A DNA stretch of 48,729 bases, from contig JAEZHK010000045.1 of assembly GCA_023416655.1 (NCBI GenBank), forward strand, positions 1 through 48,729, given 5' to 3'. The translations under genes and the position numbers were made by a program. A model generated the notes under the pieces. The model searched no databases, had not been told where the DNA came from, and saw only the letters and a program-made list of their open reading frames with translations. Positions 8,371 to 16,073 of the stretch are shown piece after piece. Each line of letters opens with the position of its first letter. Positions within the stretch are counted from its first letter, which is position 1. The DNA is from Bacillota bacterium (GTDB taxonomy: Bacteria; Bacillota; Clostridia; Christensenellales; Aristaeellaceae).

Positions 8371-8408
8371 GGGGCTGTCTCACGAGCGTTCTTCCGTGAG
8401 GCAGCCCC
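8371..8408 (+). terminator. Intrinsic terminator
   Basis: Arms GGGGCTGTCTCACG (8371-8384) and CGTGAGGCAGCCCC (8395-8408) form a 14-base stem with one mismatch, followed by TTGTTTAGCTTT. It ends the gene at 7513-8364. Confidence 0.8.
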
Positions 8409-8524
8409 TTGTTTAGCTTTATTCTCCTGTATGACGCCCCGCTTGCCTGATTTAAAACCTGTTTGCCGTTGTACTTTGACCCGAAAATGGACGCGTTAGC
8501 GGACATTTTCCCCCTATGAGGGTT

Positions 8525-8575
8525 CCAAGGGGAATCATTCCCCTTGGCGGGGGCATGGGGGTGGAACCCCCGGCG
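8525..8575. repeat. Tandem palindromes downstream of the isomerase/epimerase gene
   Basis: CCAAGGGG (8525-8532) pairs with CCCCTTGG (8540-8547) around a seven-base loop, and a G-run/C-run hairpin follows to about 8571. They lie 3' of the leftward gene ending at 8594 and may serve as its terminator, though no T-run is evident. Confidence 0.45.
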
Positions 8576-8593
8576 TTCCCGGGGCGCGCTTCG

Positions 8594-9349
8594 TCAACGG
8601 TGCGCCTTGAGGGTTTCGAGCAGCGCCATCGCGCGCTCCGGGCTTCCGGCGAACAGCTCCAGGCCCACCGGCGCGTTCGTCCCGCTGCCCAGGATCAATT
8701 CCAGCACCGGCCGGTAGTCGAAGTTTGAGAAAATCGCGTCGTCCCGGTTCGGATGCCCCGCGATGTGGAAGTGGCCGATTGAGCCCAGGTTGCCGCGGAT
8801 CTGCGTCAGCACGTCCTCGCCCATGTGCACCTGATGGTAGACGTCAAACAGTAGCTTGACGCAGCGGGAACCGGCCTGCCGCACCAGCTCGAAGCCCTCT
8901 TCGGAGCTGGTCAGGTAGTAGCCGGGATGGTCCTTCACGTCGTTGAGCGGTTCCACCAGCAGCGTGACGTTCGCCTTTTCGAGGAGCGGCGCCATGCGCC
9001 TGAGTCCCTTGAGGATCGCCGCGTGCTGGGCGGTGCGCGGGGCCCCGGTGTTCTGGCCCACCTGCGTGATCAGCGCCGGGCAGCCCAGGAACCGGGCGTG
9101 GTCCAGCGCGCGGATCAGGGCGGCCTCGTACCGGTCGTGGGCGCTTTCATCGTTCAGGACGAACTCGTCCGGGCAGAAGGCGGACAGCTTGATCCCGTGC
9201 TTTTGCATGGCCTCGCGCATGGACGCAAGCTGGTCCGCCTGCAGCCTCCACTGCTCGAAGGTATCGTACCCGGCCTGCCGCATGCGCTCGAACGCGCCTT
9301 CCAGGGGCATGTCGCCAAACAGGCAGAATGTATTGATGCTGAACGTCAT
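8594..9349 (-). CDS. Sugar phosphate isomerase/epimerase (AP-endonuclease family 2 barrel)
   Basis: 251 residues starting MTFSINTFCLFGDMPLEGAF; the ATG at 9349 has GAGGGA at good distance. The xylose-isomerase-like TIM barrel shows the expected order: ..YDTFEQWRLQ, IKLSAFCPDEF, CPALITQVGQNTG, VTLLVEPLNDVKDHPGYYLT with the metal Glu, KLLFDVYHQVHMGED with Asp and His, IGHFHIAGHPNRDD, and VGLELF. This is the pattern of hydroxypyruvate isomerase and related keto-sugar epimerases with four metal ligands. It has a perfect promoter at 9412-9440 and is divergent from the LacI regulator, so it belongs to the sugar regulon here. The exact substrate cannot be read from the sequence. Confidence 0.85.
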   Translation of the reverse strand: MTFSINTFCLFGDMPLEGAFERMRQAGYDTFEQWRLQADQLASMREAMQKHGIKLSAFCPDEFVLNDESAHDRYEAALIRALDHARFLGCPALITQVGQNTGAPRTAQHAAILKGLRRMAPLLEKANVTLLVEPLNDVKDHPGYYLTSSEEGFELVRQAGSRCVKLLFDVYHQVHMGEDVLTQIRGNLGSIGHFHIAGHPNRDDAIFSNFDYRPVLELILGSGTNAPVGLELFAGSPERAMALLETLKAHR

Positions 9350-9411
9350 CGCTTGTCCCTCGCTTCGTCTTTCTTCCGGGGCCGTTTCCCGCGGGAAATG
9401 CAAACACCAGT

Positions 9412-9440
9412 ATTATATGAATGCTTTCGGGATATGTCAA
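9412..9440 (-). promoter_or_regulatory. Consensus promoter of the isomerase/epimerase gene
   Basis: Leftward: -35 TTGACA (9440-9435), 17-base spacer, -10 TATAAT (9417-9412). A dyad TGAAA-A-TTTCA overlaps the upstream edge of the -35 box and could be an operator. Confidence 0.8.
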
Positions 9441-9517
9441 CTGAAAATTTCACACAATTGGAGTTGCATTCATAGCGGCGGCGCCTCGATCTGAAAACTT
9501 TCGGCACTCGATAGCCG

Positions 9518-9546
9518 TTGACAAAGGCGCAAAAAACCGATATTCT
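9518..9546 (+). promoter_or_regulatory. Promoter of the LacI-family regulator gene
   Basis: -35 TTGACA (9518-9523), 17-base spacer, -10 TATTCT (9541-9546), 70 bases upstream of the GTG start at 9616. Confidence 0.8.
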
Positions 9547-9615
9547 GTAATGAAAAGAATTCCAAAAAGCAGATCGAAAGGGTCATGACGCCCTTGTGAG
9601 AAAAGGGGATTTCGG

Positions 9616-10644
9616 GTGAAAAAAGTTCGGCTTCAGGACATCGCGGAGCTGGCGGGTGTATCGGCGGCCACCGTCTCGCGCGTGGTCCGGGACAGCGGGT
9701 ATGTGTCGCAGGACAAGCGCAGCGCCGTGGAAAAGGCGATGCTGACGCTGGGTTATGTGCCAACGGAAAATACGGCGCCCGATGTCTCGCCCTCCGCCAA
9801 GGTGATCGGGCTTCTGACGCAGGATGCGACGAGCAACATCCTGTTTTCAAGGCTGGCGGACGGCGTGAACCATGTGGCGCAGGCAAATGGTTACAATGTC
9901 ACCGTCATCAACGTCACCGCCGAGGTGAACTCGATCCAGATCACGTCCTATGTCAACGCGCTTCGGAACCTGGGCGCGAGCGGCATCATCTTTAACGCGC
10001 TGGGCGATCAGCTGGATATTCTGTCGATCCGCAAGTTCCTTGGCAACATCCCCATCCCGGTGGTGATGATCGAGCGCGCGCCGGACATCTTCGGCATCAA
10101 CAAGGTGCTGATCAACGCCCGGGAAGGGCTCTTCCTGGTGGTACGGCACCTGACGCGGCACGGCCACCGGAAGATCGCCTACATCGGCCCGGAGATTCCG
10201 GGGCGGGAGGTGGAAATGGCCCGCCTGAACGGGTTTAGGTCTGCCTGCGAGGTGCTCAGCTGCGCGGAGACCGCCGTGTTCATCCCCACCCCAGATTATC
10301 GCATGGCGGACGGGTATCAGGCCATTCGAACATATCTAGAGGCGAACGAATGCCCCACCGCCATCGTCGGGGCGGACGAACTGCTGGTGGGCGTCGCGCG
10401 CTGCCTGTACGAGCGCGGCCTGCGCGTGCCCCAAAACGTGTCCCTGGTCGGGCTGGACGACACGCTCACCCGCTTCGGCATCCCGGCGCAGACCTCGCTG
10501 GCCTTCCCCGAAAAGGAGATCGCCGAAAACGCCGTGAACATCATCCTGGAGGCGCAGAAGGGGAAGGTCATGCCCAAAACCATCCTGCTTTCGCCCAACC
10601 TGGTGGAGCGGGATTCCGTCGCGCGCCCGGACGCGGCCAGATAA
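9616..10644 (+). CDS. LacI-family transcriptional regulator
   Basis: 342 residues from a GTG with AAAGGGG seven bases upstream. The N-terminal helix-turn-helix and hinge helix are standard: VRLQDIAELAGVSAATVSRV, then VVRDSGYVSQDKRSAVEKAM. Residues 60-340 form a type 1 periplasmic-binding-like sensor (VIGLLTQDATSNILFSRLAD; IAYIGPEIPG; VSLVGLDDTLTRFGIPAQTS). It should bind operators near the divergent promoters at 7251-7463 and 9412-9546 and respond to the imported sugar or a derivative. The next gene, an SDR dehydrogenase, lies 205 bases on, past repeat copy C, and may be read from the same promoter. Confidence 0.93.
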   Translation: MKKVRLQDIAELAGVSAATVSRVVRDSGYVSQDKRSAVEKAMLTLGYVPTENTAPDVSPSAKVIGLLTQDATSNILFSRLADGVNHVAQANGYNVTVINVTAEVNSIQITSYVNALRNLGASGIIFNALGDQLDILSIRKFLGNIPIPVVMIERAPDIFGINKVLINAREGLFLVVRHLTRHGHRKIAYIGPEIPGREVEMARLNGFRSACEVLSCAETAVFIPTPDYRMADGYQAIRTYLEANECPTAIVGADELLVGVARCLYERGLRVPQNVSLVGLDDTLTRFGIPAQTSLAFPEKEIAENAVNIILEAQKGKVMPKTILLSPNLVERDSVARPDAAR

Positions 10645-10666
10645 CCTTGTGGATTAGTGCTCCGAC

Positions 10667-10810
10667 CACTACCGAAGTTACGATCTCGCCGGATCTTTTT
10701 AAGCCCTGGCTGTGTCGCTCTCCGCTTGAAATAGCGCTGCTATTCCTGCGCTGCGGCTCCTTGCCAGGAACAAAAATCTCTCGCCGATCTCAAGTAACTT
10801 CTGTAGTTGC
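10667..10810. repeat. Interspersed structured element, copy C
   Basis: The core 10691-10785 matches copy A with four differences in 95 bases. The outer arms are quite different from A and B but still pair: CTACCGAAGTTAC (10669-10681) with GTAACTTCTGTAG (10794-10806), one mismatch. It lies between the LacI and SDR genes, in the same direction as both. Confidence 0.75.
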
Positions 10811-10849
10811 CGAACCACTAGGGCTGAATGATAAGGGGAGGAATCACGA

Positions 10850-11638
10850 GTGGAGAAGCGGGTCGCCATCGTCACGGGGGGCACGCGCGGCATGGGCCGT
10901 TCCATCAGCGCGGCGCTTGCCGGGGCCGGGAACATCGTTTGCGCCGTCTACCGCGCCAATGAGGCGGAAGCTGCGTTGGCCGAAGCGGAGATTTCGCTTT
11001 TGTCCGAAGGGTCGTTTGCGCTGAAGGCGGACCTTTCGCGCGAGGACGAAGCCCGGCGGGCGGTGGACGAGGTCGTCCGGCGCTTTGGCCGCGTCGATAT
11101 TCTGGTCAACAACGCGGGCATCTTTGACTTCTGCTTTTTCGAGGACATGTCGGACGAATACTTCGACCGCGTGATGGACCACAACTTCAAAAGCCAGCTG
11201 CACATGATCCGCGCCTGCCTGCCCCATATGAAAGCGCGCCGTTACGGGCGCATCGCCAACGCCTCGTCGATCTCGGGGCGCTTCGCCGACGTCGGCCTGA
11301 TTGCCTATGCCGCGAGCAAGGTGGCCATCGACATGCTCACAAAAATCGGCTCGGCGGAATTCGCGCCCTACGGCATCACGGTCAACGCCTACGCGCCCGG
11401 CATCATCCACACGGACATGACCGCAAAGATGATCGAGGAGCGCGGCGAAGTCCAGGTCAAGCAGATTGCGATGAACCGGTTCGGAAACGGCGCGGATGTC
11501 GCGCACCTGGTGAAGTACCTGACCTCGCCCGAGGCGGACTACGTCACCGGGGAGATCATCGGCATCGACGGCGGCTTCTTCAAGGTGCAGAACTGCGAGC
11601 GCGCCCATGAGTACGCCCGCGCGCACACAGAGGAATAA
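10850..11638 (+). CDS. SDR-family NAD(P)-dependent oxidoreductase
   Basis: 262 residues from a GTG with GGGGAGG eight bases upstream. A classical short-chain dehydrogenase: cofactor loop VTGGTRGMGRS near residue 10, NNAG in VDILVNNAGIF, catalytic Ser in ASSISGRFADVG, and the Y-x-x-x-K pair in AYAASKVAIDM. The C-terminal region (YVTGEIIGIDGGFF) is the FabG-like end. The gene likely oxidises or reduces a sugar, polyol or keto-acid in the same catabolic unit as the LacI regulator. A biosynthetic FabG role is less likely because no fatty acid genes are near. Confidence 0.9.
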   Translation: MEKRVAIVTGGTRGMGRSISAALAGAGNIVCAVYRANEAEAALAEAEISLLSEGSFALKADLSREDEARRAVDEVVRRFGRVDILVNNAGIFDFCFFEDMSDEYFDRVMDHNFKSQLHMIRACLPHMKARRYGRIANASSISGRFADVGLIAYAASKVAIDMLTKIGSAEFAPYGITVNAYAPGIIHTDMTAKMIEERGEVQVKQIAMNRFGNGADVAHLVKYLTSPEADYVTGEIIGIDGGFFKVQNCERAHEYARAHTEE

Positions 11639-11649
11639 ACGCTTTCGCG

Positions 11650-11694
11650 AAAAGGGGCTGATCCGGCATGAAGGAAGCCGGATCAGCCCCTTTT
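11650..11694. terminator. Bidirectional terminator between converging genes
   Basis: A perfect 18-base stem starting AAAAGGGGCTGATCC (11650-11667 with 11677-11694) and a nine-base loop. A-tract and T-tract on the two sides let it serve both the rightward SDR gene and the leftward rbs-transketolase-dehydrogenase operon. Confidence 0.9.
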
Positions 11695-11710
11695 AATGTG
11701 CGCCGAACCC

Positions 11711-13219
11711 CTACAGCGCGCCGTCCCAGGTGGAGATTTTGGTCGCCTTTGCGTTCTCCTCATTGAACCAGCGCGTCGTCACGCACTTGGACTCGGTGTA
11801 GAAGCGGAGGCCGTCCTTGCCCAGCGCGTGCAGGTCGCCGATGAAGGAGTTCTTGTGCCCCGCGAAGGGGAACATGCCGGCGGGGACCGGGATGCCCACG
11901 TTGACCCCCACCATGCCGCCGTGGGTGCGCCGGGCGAACTCGCGGGCGTAGTAGCCGCTCTGCGTGAAGATGACCGATCCGTTGGCGAACGGGCTTTCGT
12001 TCATGAGCTTTAGGCCCTCTTCGAAATCCTTCGCGCGCTTGATGCACAGCACTGGCCCAAAGATCTCGCTCTGGCCCACCGTCATCTCCGGCGTGACGTG
12101 GTCCAGCAATGTGTGGCCGATGTAGAAGCCCTTCTCATAGCCGGGGACGGTGCAGCCCCGCCCGTCGAGCACGACCGTCGCGCCCTCGTCGATGCCCTTC
12201 TGAATCCAGCCGCACACGAACTGCCTGTGCTCCGCCGTCACGACCGGGCCGAGGTTTGTGGACCGGTCGTAGGCGGGGCCGATCTTCTGCGCCCTGATCT
12301 GCCGGACGATTTCCGCCACCAGTTCGTCCGCGATGCATTCCTCGACCACTACGGCCGGAAGCGCCATGCAGCGCTCGCCCGCGCAGCCGAAGGCCGAGTT
12401 GATGATGCCCGCCGCGGTGCGCCCGATGGGCGCGTCCCGGAGCACCAGCGCGTGGTTCTTGGCCTCGCACAGGCACTGCACGCGCTTGCCGTTCGCCGCC
12501 GCGGTCGCGTAGATGTGGCGGCCGACGCTGGTGGAGCCGACGAACGTCACCCCTGCAATGTCCGGGTGGGTGAGGAACAGCTCCGCCTCCCGGCGCGAGC
12601 AGGTCACGAGGTTCACCACCCCGTCGGGAAGACCCGCTTCCTTGAGGAGCGCGACGAGGCGCATCGAGGTCATCGGCGTCAGGGACGAGGCCTTCAGCAC
12701 CAGCGTGTTGCCGGTGGCGATGCACATGGGCATCATCCAGCCCATTGGGATCATCGCTGGGAAGTTGAACGGCGCGATCCCCGCGAACACGCCCAGCGGT
12801 TCCCGGTAGAGCGTGGAGTCAAACCCCTGCGTGACGTTCATCAGGCTTTCGCCCATCATCATGCTCGGGCAGCCGCAGGCCACCTCCACCGGCTCCTTGA
12901 CCTTTAATAGGTCGCCCTGCGCCTCGTCCCAGTTCTTGCCGTTCTCCCGGCAGAGGGTGTAGGTCAGCTCGTCCATGTTCTGGGCCAGAAGGTCCCGGAA
13001 CCGGTAGAGCACCTGCACCCGCTGCGCGCAAGGGGTGTCGCGCCAGCCGGGGTAGGCCGCCTTCGCGGCCTGGATGGCCGCCTCCACTTCCGCTACGGTG
13101 CAGCAGGGCGTCTGGGCGATAATCTCTCCGGTGGAGGGGTCGTAGACCGGCATGTACTTTTCGGCTTTGCTCAAAACATACTGCCCGCCGATGAACGGCT
13201 TCAGGGTTTCGATGGCCAT
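11711..13219 (-). CDS. mmsA: CoA-acylating methylmalonate-semialdehyde dehydrogenase family
   Basis: 502 residues. Features of MmsA/IolA rather than generic aldehyde dehydrogenases: PFNFPAMIPMGWMMP, CEAKNHALVLRDA, the catalytic Cys in FGCAGERCMALPAVV, and the ending GMFPFAGHKNSFIGDLHALG followed by KDGLRFYTESKCVTTRW. The family turns (methyl)malonate semialdehyde plus CoA and NAD into (propionyl) acetyl-CoA and CO2, the last step of inositol and valine breakdown. Here it is the last gene of an operon with rbsBAC-like and split transketolase genes, 21 bases after the latter, so the substrate may instead be an aldehyde released by the transketolase. GGGAGGG precedes the ATG. Confidence 0.9.
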   Translation of the reverse strand: MAIETLKPFIGGQYVLSKAEKYMPVYDPSTGEIIAQTPCCTVAEVEAAIQAAKAAYPGWRDTPCAQRVQVLYRFRDLLAQNMDELTYTLCRENGKNWDEAQGDLLKVKEPVEVACGCPSMMMGESLMNVTQGFDSTLYREPLGVFAGIAPFNFPAMIPMGWMMPMCIATGNTLVLKASSLTPMTSMRLVALLKEAGLPDGVVNLVTCSRREAELFLTHPDIAGVTFVGSTSVGRHIYATAAANGKRVQCLCEAKNHALVLRDAPIGRTAAGIINSAFGCAGERCMALPAVVVEECIADELVAEIVRQIRAQKIGPAYDRSTNLGPVVTAEHRQFVCGWIQKGIDEGATVVLDGRGCTVPGYEKGFYIGHTLLDHVTPEMTVGQSEIFGPVLCIKRAKDFEEGLKLMNESPFANGSVIFTQSGYYAREFARRTHGGMVGVNVGIPVPAGMFPFAGHKNSFIGDLHALGKDGLRFYTESKCVTTRWFNEENAKATKISTWDGAL

Positions 13220-13240
13220 GGCGTTTCCCTCCCGGTCTGT

Positions 13241-14182
13241 TTAGTGGGCCTTTCGCTCAATCGCGCGCCGGGCCTTCCGGCAGATGGCTTCTTCGGTCAG
13301 TTCAAATCGGTCCATCAGGTACTCCTGGGACCCCACTTCGCCATAGCAATCCGGCACGCCCACGCGCTCCAGCGGCACGGGGCAGTGCTCCGCCAGCGCC
13401 TCCGCCACCGCCGAGCCCAGGTAGCCGATCACATTGTGGTTCTCCGCGGTGACCACTGCGCCGGTGCGCCGGGCACAGGCGGTCACCGTCTCCACGTCCA
13501 GCGGCTTGACCGTGAACATGTCCACCACCGTCGCTTGAATGCCCTCCGCACCCAGACGGTCAGCTGCCTTCAACGCTTCGTAGACCATGATCCCGGCGGC
13601 GATCAGCGTCACATCCGCGCCCTCGCGGAGCACCGCCGCCCTGCCGATGACAAACTCGGAATCTTCCTCGTACAGCCGGACTGCCTTTTTTCGCGCCATG
13701 CGCAGGTAGTCGACGCCCTTGTGTTCGGCCATCCGGCGCGTGAGCTTATACATCATCACCGGGTCGGACGGCTCCAGCACCGTGGAGCCCGGCACCAGCC
13801 TGAGGATTCCGCCGTCCTCCAGCGCCATGTGGGTGCCGCCGTTGACCGCCGCCGTGACGCCCGGATCCGCGCCGACGATCTTCACGTTCAGCCCCGCGAA
13901 GCCGCAGGAGATGTAGACCTGGTCCAGAATGCGGCGGGAGGCGAACACGCCGAATGTGTGCAGAAACGGCACGAAACCCCTGCGCGACAGCCCGGCGGCG
14001 ACGCCGCAGGCGTTTGCCTCCTGAATGCCGCAGTTGAGATGGCGCTCCGGAAAGCGCTTCACGAACGGCCCGGTGCCCACGGACGTGACCAGATCGCAGT
14101 CCAGCGCGAACACGCGGCTGTCCGCCTCCGCGGCGTCGATGAGCGCCTGGCAGTAAGCTTCGCGCATCTCGCGGGTGTCCAA
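13241..14182 (-). CDS. Transketolase, C-terminal subunit
   Basis: 313 residues if the TTG at 14182 is used, which has AAAGGA seven bases upstream; an ATG five codons later (14167) is the alternative. It carries the pyrimidine-binding domain: SRVFALDCDLVTSVGTGPF, NCGIQEANACGVAAGLSRRG with the catalytic Glu, FGVFASRRILDQVY, and a transketolase C domain (ADVTLIAAGIMVYEALKAAD). Split transketolases form a heterotetramer with the N-terminal subunit encoded 20 bases upstream. They move a two-carbon ketol unit; split versions serve special pathways such as apiose (AptAB) and sulfoquinovose (SqwGH) breakdown. Confidence 0.92.
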   Translation of the reverse strand: MDTREMREAYCQALIDAAEADSRVFALDCDLVTSVGTGPFVKRFPERHLNCGIQEANACGVAAGLSRRGFVPFLHTFGVFASRRILDQVYISCGFAGLNVKIVGADPGVTAAVNGGTHMALEDGGILRLVPGSTVLEPSDPVMMYKLTRRMAEHKGVDYLRMARKKAVRLYEEDSEFVIGRAAVLREGADVTLIAAGIMVYEALKAADRLGAEGIQATVVDMFTVKPLDVETVTACARRTGAVVTAENHNVIGYLGSAVAEALAEHCPVPLERVGVPDCYGEVGSQEYLMDRFELTEEAICRKARRAIERKAH

Positions 14183-14202
14183 AGGGAAATCCTTTCTAAG
14201 CC

Positions 14203-15063
14203 TTACCACCGGACATCCCCCCTCGGAAACACGCCGTTTGCGAAGCGGCGCTCGATCTCCCGGACGGCCGACTCGGCCATTTCCGGGCTGATGACCATGT
14301 AGTGGTTGAAACTGGCCGCCTCCGCGAAGTCCGCACCCAGCCCCTTGAGGGTGTCCAGGATCAGCGCCGTGGGCGCGCCCGGGTGCGACTTGGCGCGTTC
14401 GATGGCTTCCGCGATCGCGCCCGCGTCCCAGCCCACTACGCGCTCCGCGCGCCAGCCGAACGCGCGCCACTTGGCCGCGAGGTCCTGCCCGGTGCGCACG
14501 GCGTCCACGGGGCCGTCCAGCTGCTTTTTGTTTTCGTCCACCAGCACGATCAGGTGGTCCAGCTTCAGTTGCGCCGCCAGCTCCGCGCCCTCCCACACCT
14601 GCCCCTCCTGGCACTCGCCGTCGCCCAGGATGCAGTACGTGTAGGAGGATAGGCCCCTCAGCCGGTTGCCGAGGGCGATGCCCTCCGCGCTGGACATGCC
14701 CTGCCCCAATGAGCCCGTGGACATGTCCACGCCCGGGGTCCTGAGCCTATCGCAATGGCTGGGCAGCCGCGTGCCGCCCTGGTTGACCGTTTTGAGTTCC
14801 TCCACGGGGAAGTAGCCCATCAGCGCAAGCGCCGCGTACAGCGCCGGGCCGCAGTGGCCCTTGGACAGGACCAGAAAATCCCGCGCCTCCCACTCCGGCT
14901 CCTCGGGGCGGATGTTCATCACGCCACCGTACAGCGCGCCCAGCGCGTCCGCGATGGACATCGAGCCGCCGATGTGGCCGTAGCCCGCCGCCGCCAGCGC
15001 GCGGATGGTTTCGATGCGGATGTCCGCGCTGAGCCGCCGCATCCGTTCGTTGTCGTAGCCCAT
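14203..15063 (-). CDS. Transketolase, N-terminal (TPP-binding) subunit
   Basis: 286 residues from the ATG at 15063, placed seven bases from GGAGG; an ATG two codons earlier is too close to it. The thiamine diphosphate site is complete: the motif GDGECQEGQVWEGAELAAQL, then LIVLVDENKKQLDG. The substrate His region GYGHIGGSMSIAD and the SKGHCGPALYAAL and STGSLGQGMSSAEG stretches are as in transketolases. It works with the C-terminal subunit encoded next. It sits in the operon between the sugar permease and the aldehyde dehydrogenase. Confidence 0.93.
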   Translation of the reverse strand: MGYDNERMRRLSADIRIETIRALAAAGYGHIGGSMSIADALGALYGGVMNIRPEEPEWEARDFLVLSKGHCGPALYAALALMGYFPVEELKTVNQGGTRLPSHCDRLRTPGVDMSTGSLGQGMSSAEGIALGNRLRGLSSYTYCILGDGECQEGQVWEGAELAAQLKLDHLIVLVDENKKQLDGPVDAVRTGQDLAAKWRAFGWRAERVVGWDAGAIAEAIERAKSHPGAPTALILDTLKGLGADFAEAASFNHYMVISPEMAESAVREIERRFANGVFPRGDVRW

Positions 15064-15078
15064 GCGCATGCCTCCGTC

Positions 15079-16071
15079 TTAATTTCTGCCGACACGTTTT
15101 CGGTCGATGAGCACCGCCAGAATGATGATCGAGCCCTTGACCAGCTGCTTGTAGAACGCGTCCACGCCGACCAGGTCCATGCCGTTGTTGATGACGCCGA
15201 TCATCATCGCGCCCAGCACCATGCCGGGCACGGTGCCGACGCCGCCGGTGAAGCTGACGCCGCCGATGATCGCGCCCGCGATGGCGTCGCCCTCGTAGCC
15301 GACGCCCATGGCCGGCGCGGCGGAGCGGAGCCTGGACGCCATCAGCGTACCCGCGAAGCCCAGCATCGCGCCCTCGATGAGGTATACGTAGATCTTGATC
15401 CGGTCCACGTTGATGCCGGCCACCCGGGCGGCGACCTCATTGCCGCCGACGGCGTAGGTGTAGCGGCCGATGGGGAGCTTGCGCGTGATGAAGGTGGCGA
15501 TTAAGATGATCAAGAGGAACATGATCACGATCCAGGGCACGTAGCCGCCGCCGTCCAGCGAGGCGGTGCCCAGGTAGTTGAAGTTGTCCGGGAAGCTGGC
15601 CACCGGCATGCCGTGGGCCAGCACCAGCGCCGCGCCCCGGGCGATGAACATCGTGCCCAGCGACACGATGAAGGCGGGGATGCGGCCCTTGGCGACAATG
15701 CCGCCGTTCAGAAGGCCAAAGGCGACGCCGGTTAAGATGCCGGTCAAGTAGCCCATCCAGCCGGGAAGGCCGTAGCCGCCGTTGCCGGTGGACACGACCA
15801 GGCCCGCCGTCACGCCGCACAGCGCGAACATCGACCCGATGGAGAGGTCGATGCAGTTCATGATGATGAGCATGCCCACGCCGATGGTCGCAATGCCGAT
15901 GGTGGAGACCTGCTTCAAAATGGTGATGAGGTTTGAGAACGAGAAGAAACCCTCCGCGAAGATGGAGAGCAGTACGCAGATCACAAGAAAGCTGAACACG
16001 ATGCCGTTGCTCGCGATAAACCGGCCGATATCCGCGCGGTTTTTCTCAATACCCCGCCCAGGATTGACCAT
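15079..16071 (-). CDS. Sugar ABC transporter permease, RbsC-like
   Basis: 330 residues, about ten membrane segments, starting in VFSFLVICVLLSIFAEGFF. The conserved IDLSIGSMFALCGV and the GGVSFTGGVGTVPGMVLGAM stretch are diagnostic of the RbsC/XylH/AraH permease family. It has AAGGAGGG six bases before the ATG, and the ATG lies two bases after the stop of the ATPase gene, so translation is coupled. Partners are the ATPase and binding protein of the same operon. RbsC-type importers take monosaccharides or cyclitols such as inositol. Confidence 0.93.
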   Translation of the reverse strand: MVNPGRGIEKNRADIGRFIASNGIVFSFLVICVLLSIFAEGFFSFSNLITILKQVSTIGIATIGVGMLIIMNCIDLSIGSMFALCGVTAGLVVSTGNGGYGLPGWMGYLTGILTGVAFGLLNGGIVAKGRIPAFIVSLGTMFIARGAALVLAHGMPVASFPDNFNYLGTASLDGGGYVPWIVIMFLLIILIATFITRKLPIGRYTYAVGGNEVAARVAGINVDRIKIYVYLIEGAMLGFAGTLMASRLRSAAPAMGVGYEGDAIAGAIIGGVSFTGGVGTVPGMVLGAMMIGVINNGMDLVGVDAFYKQLVKGSIIILAVLIDRKRVGRN

Positions 16072-16073
16072 CC

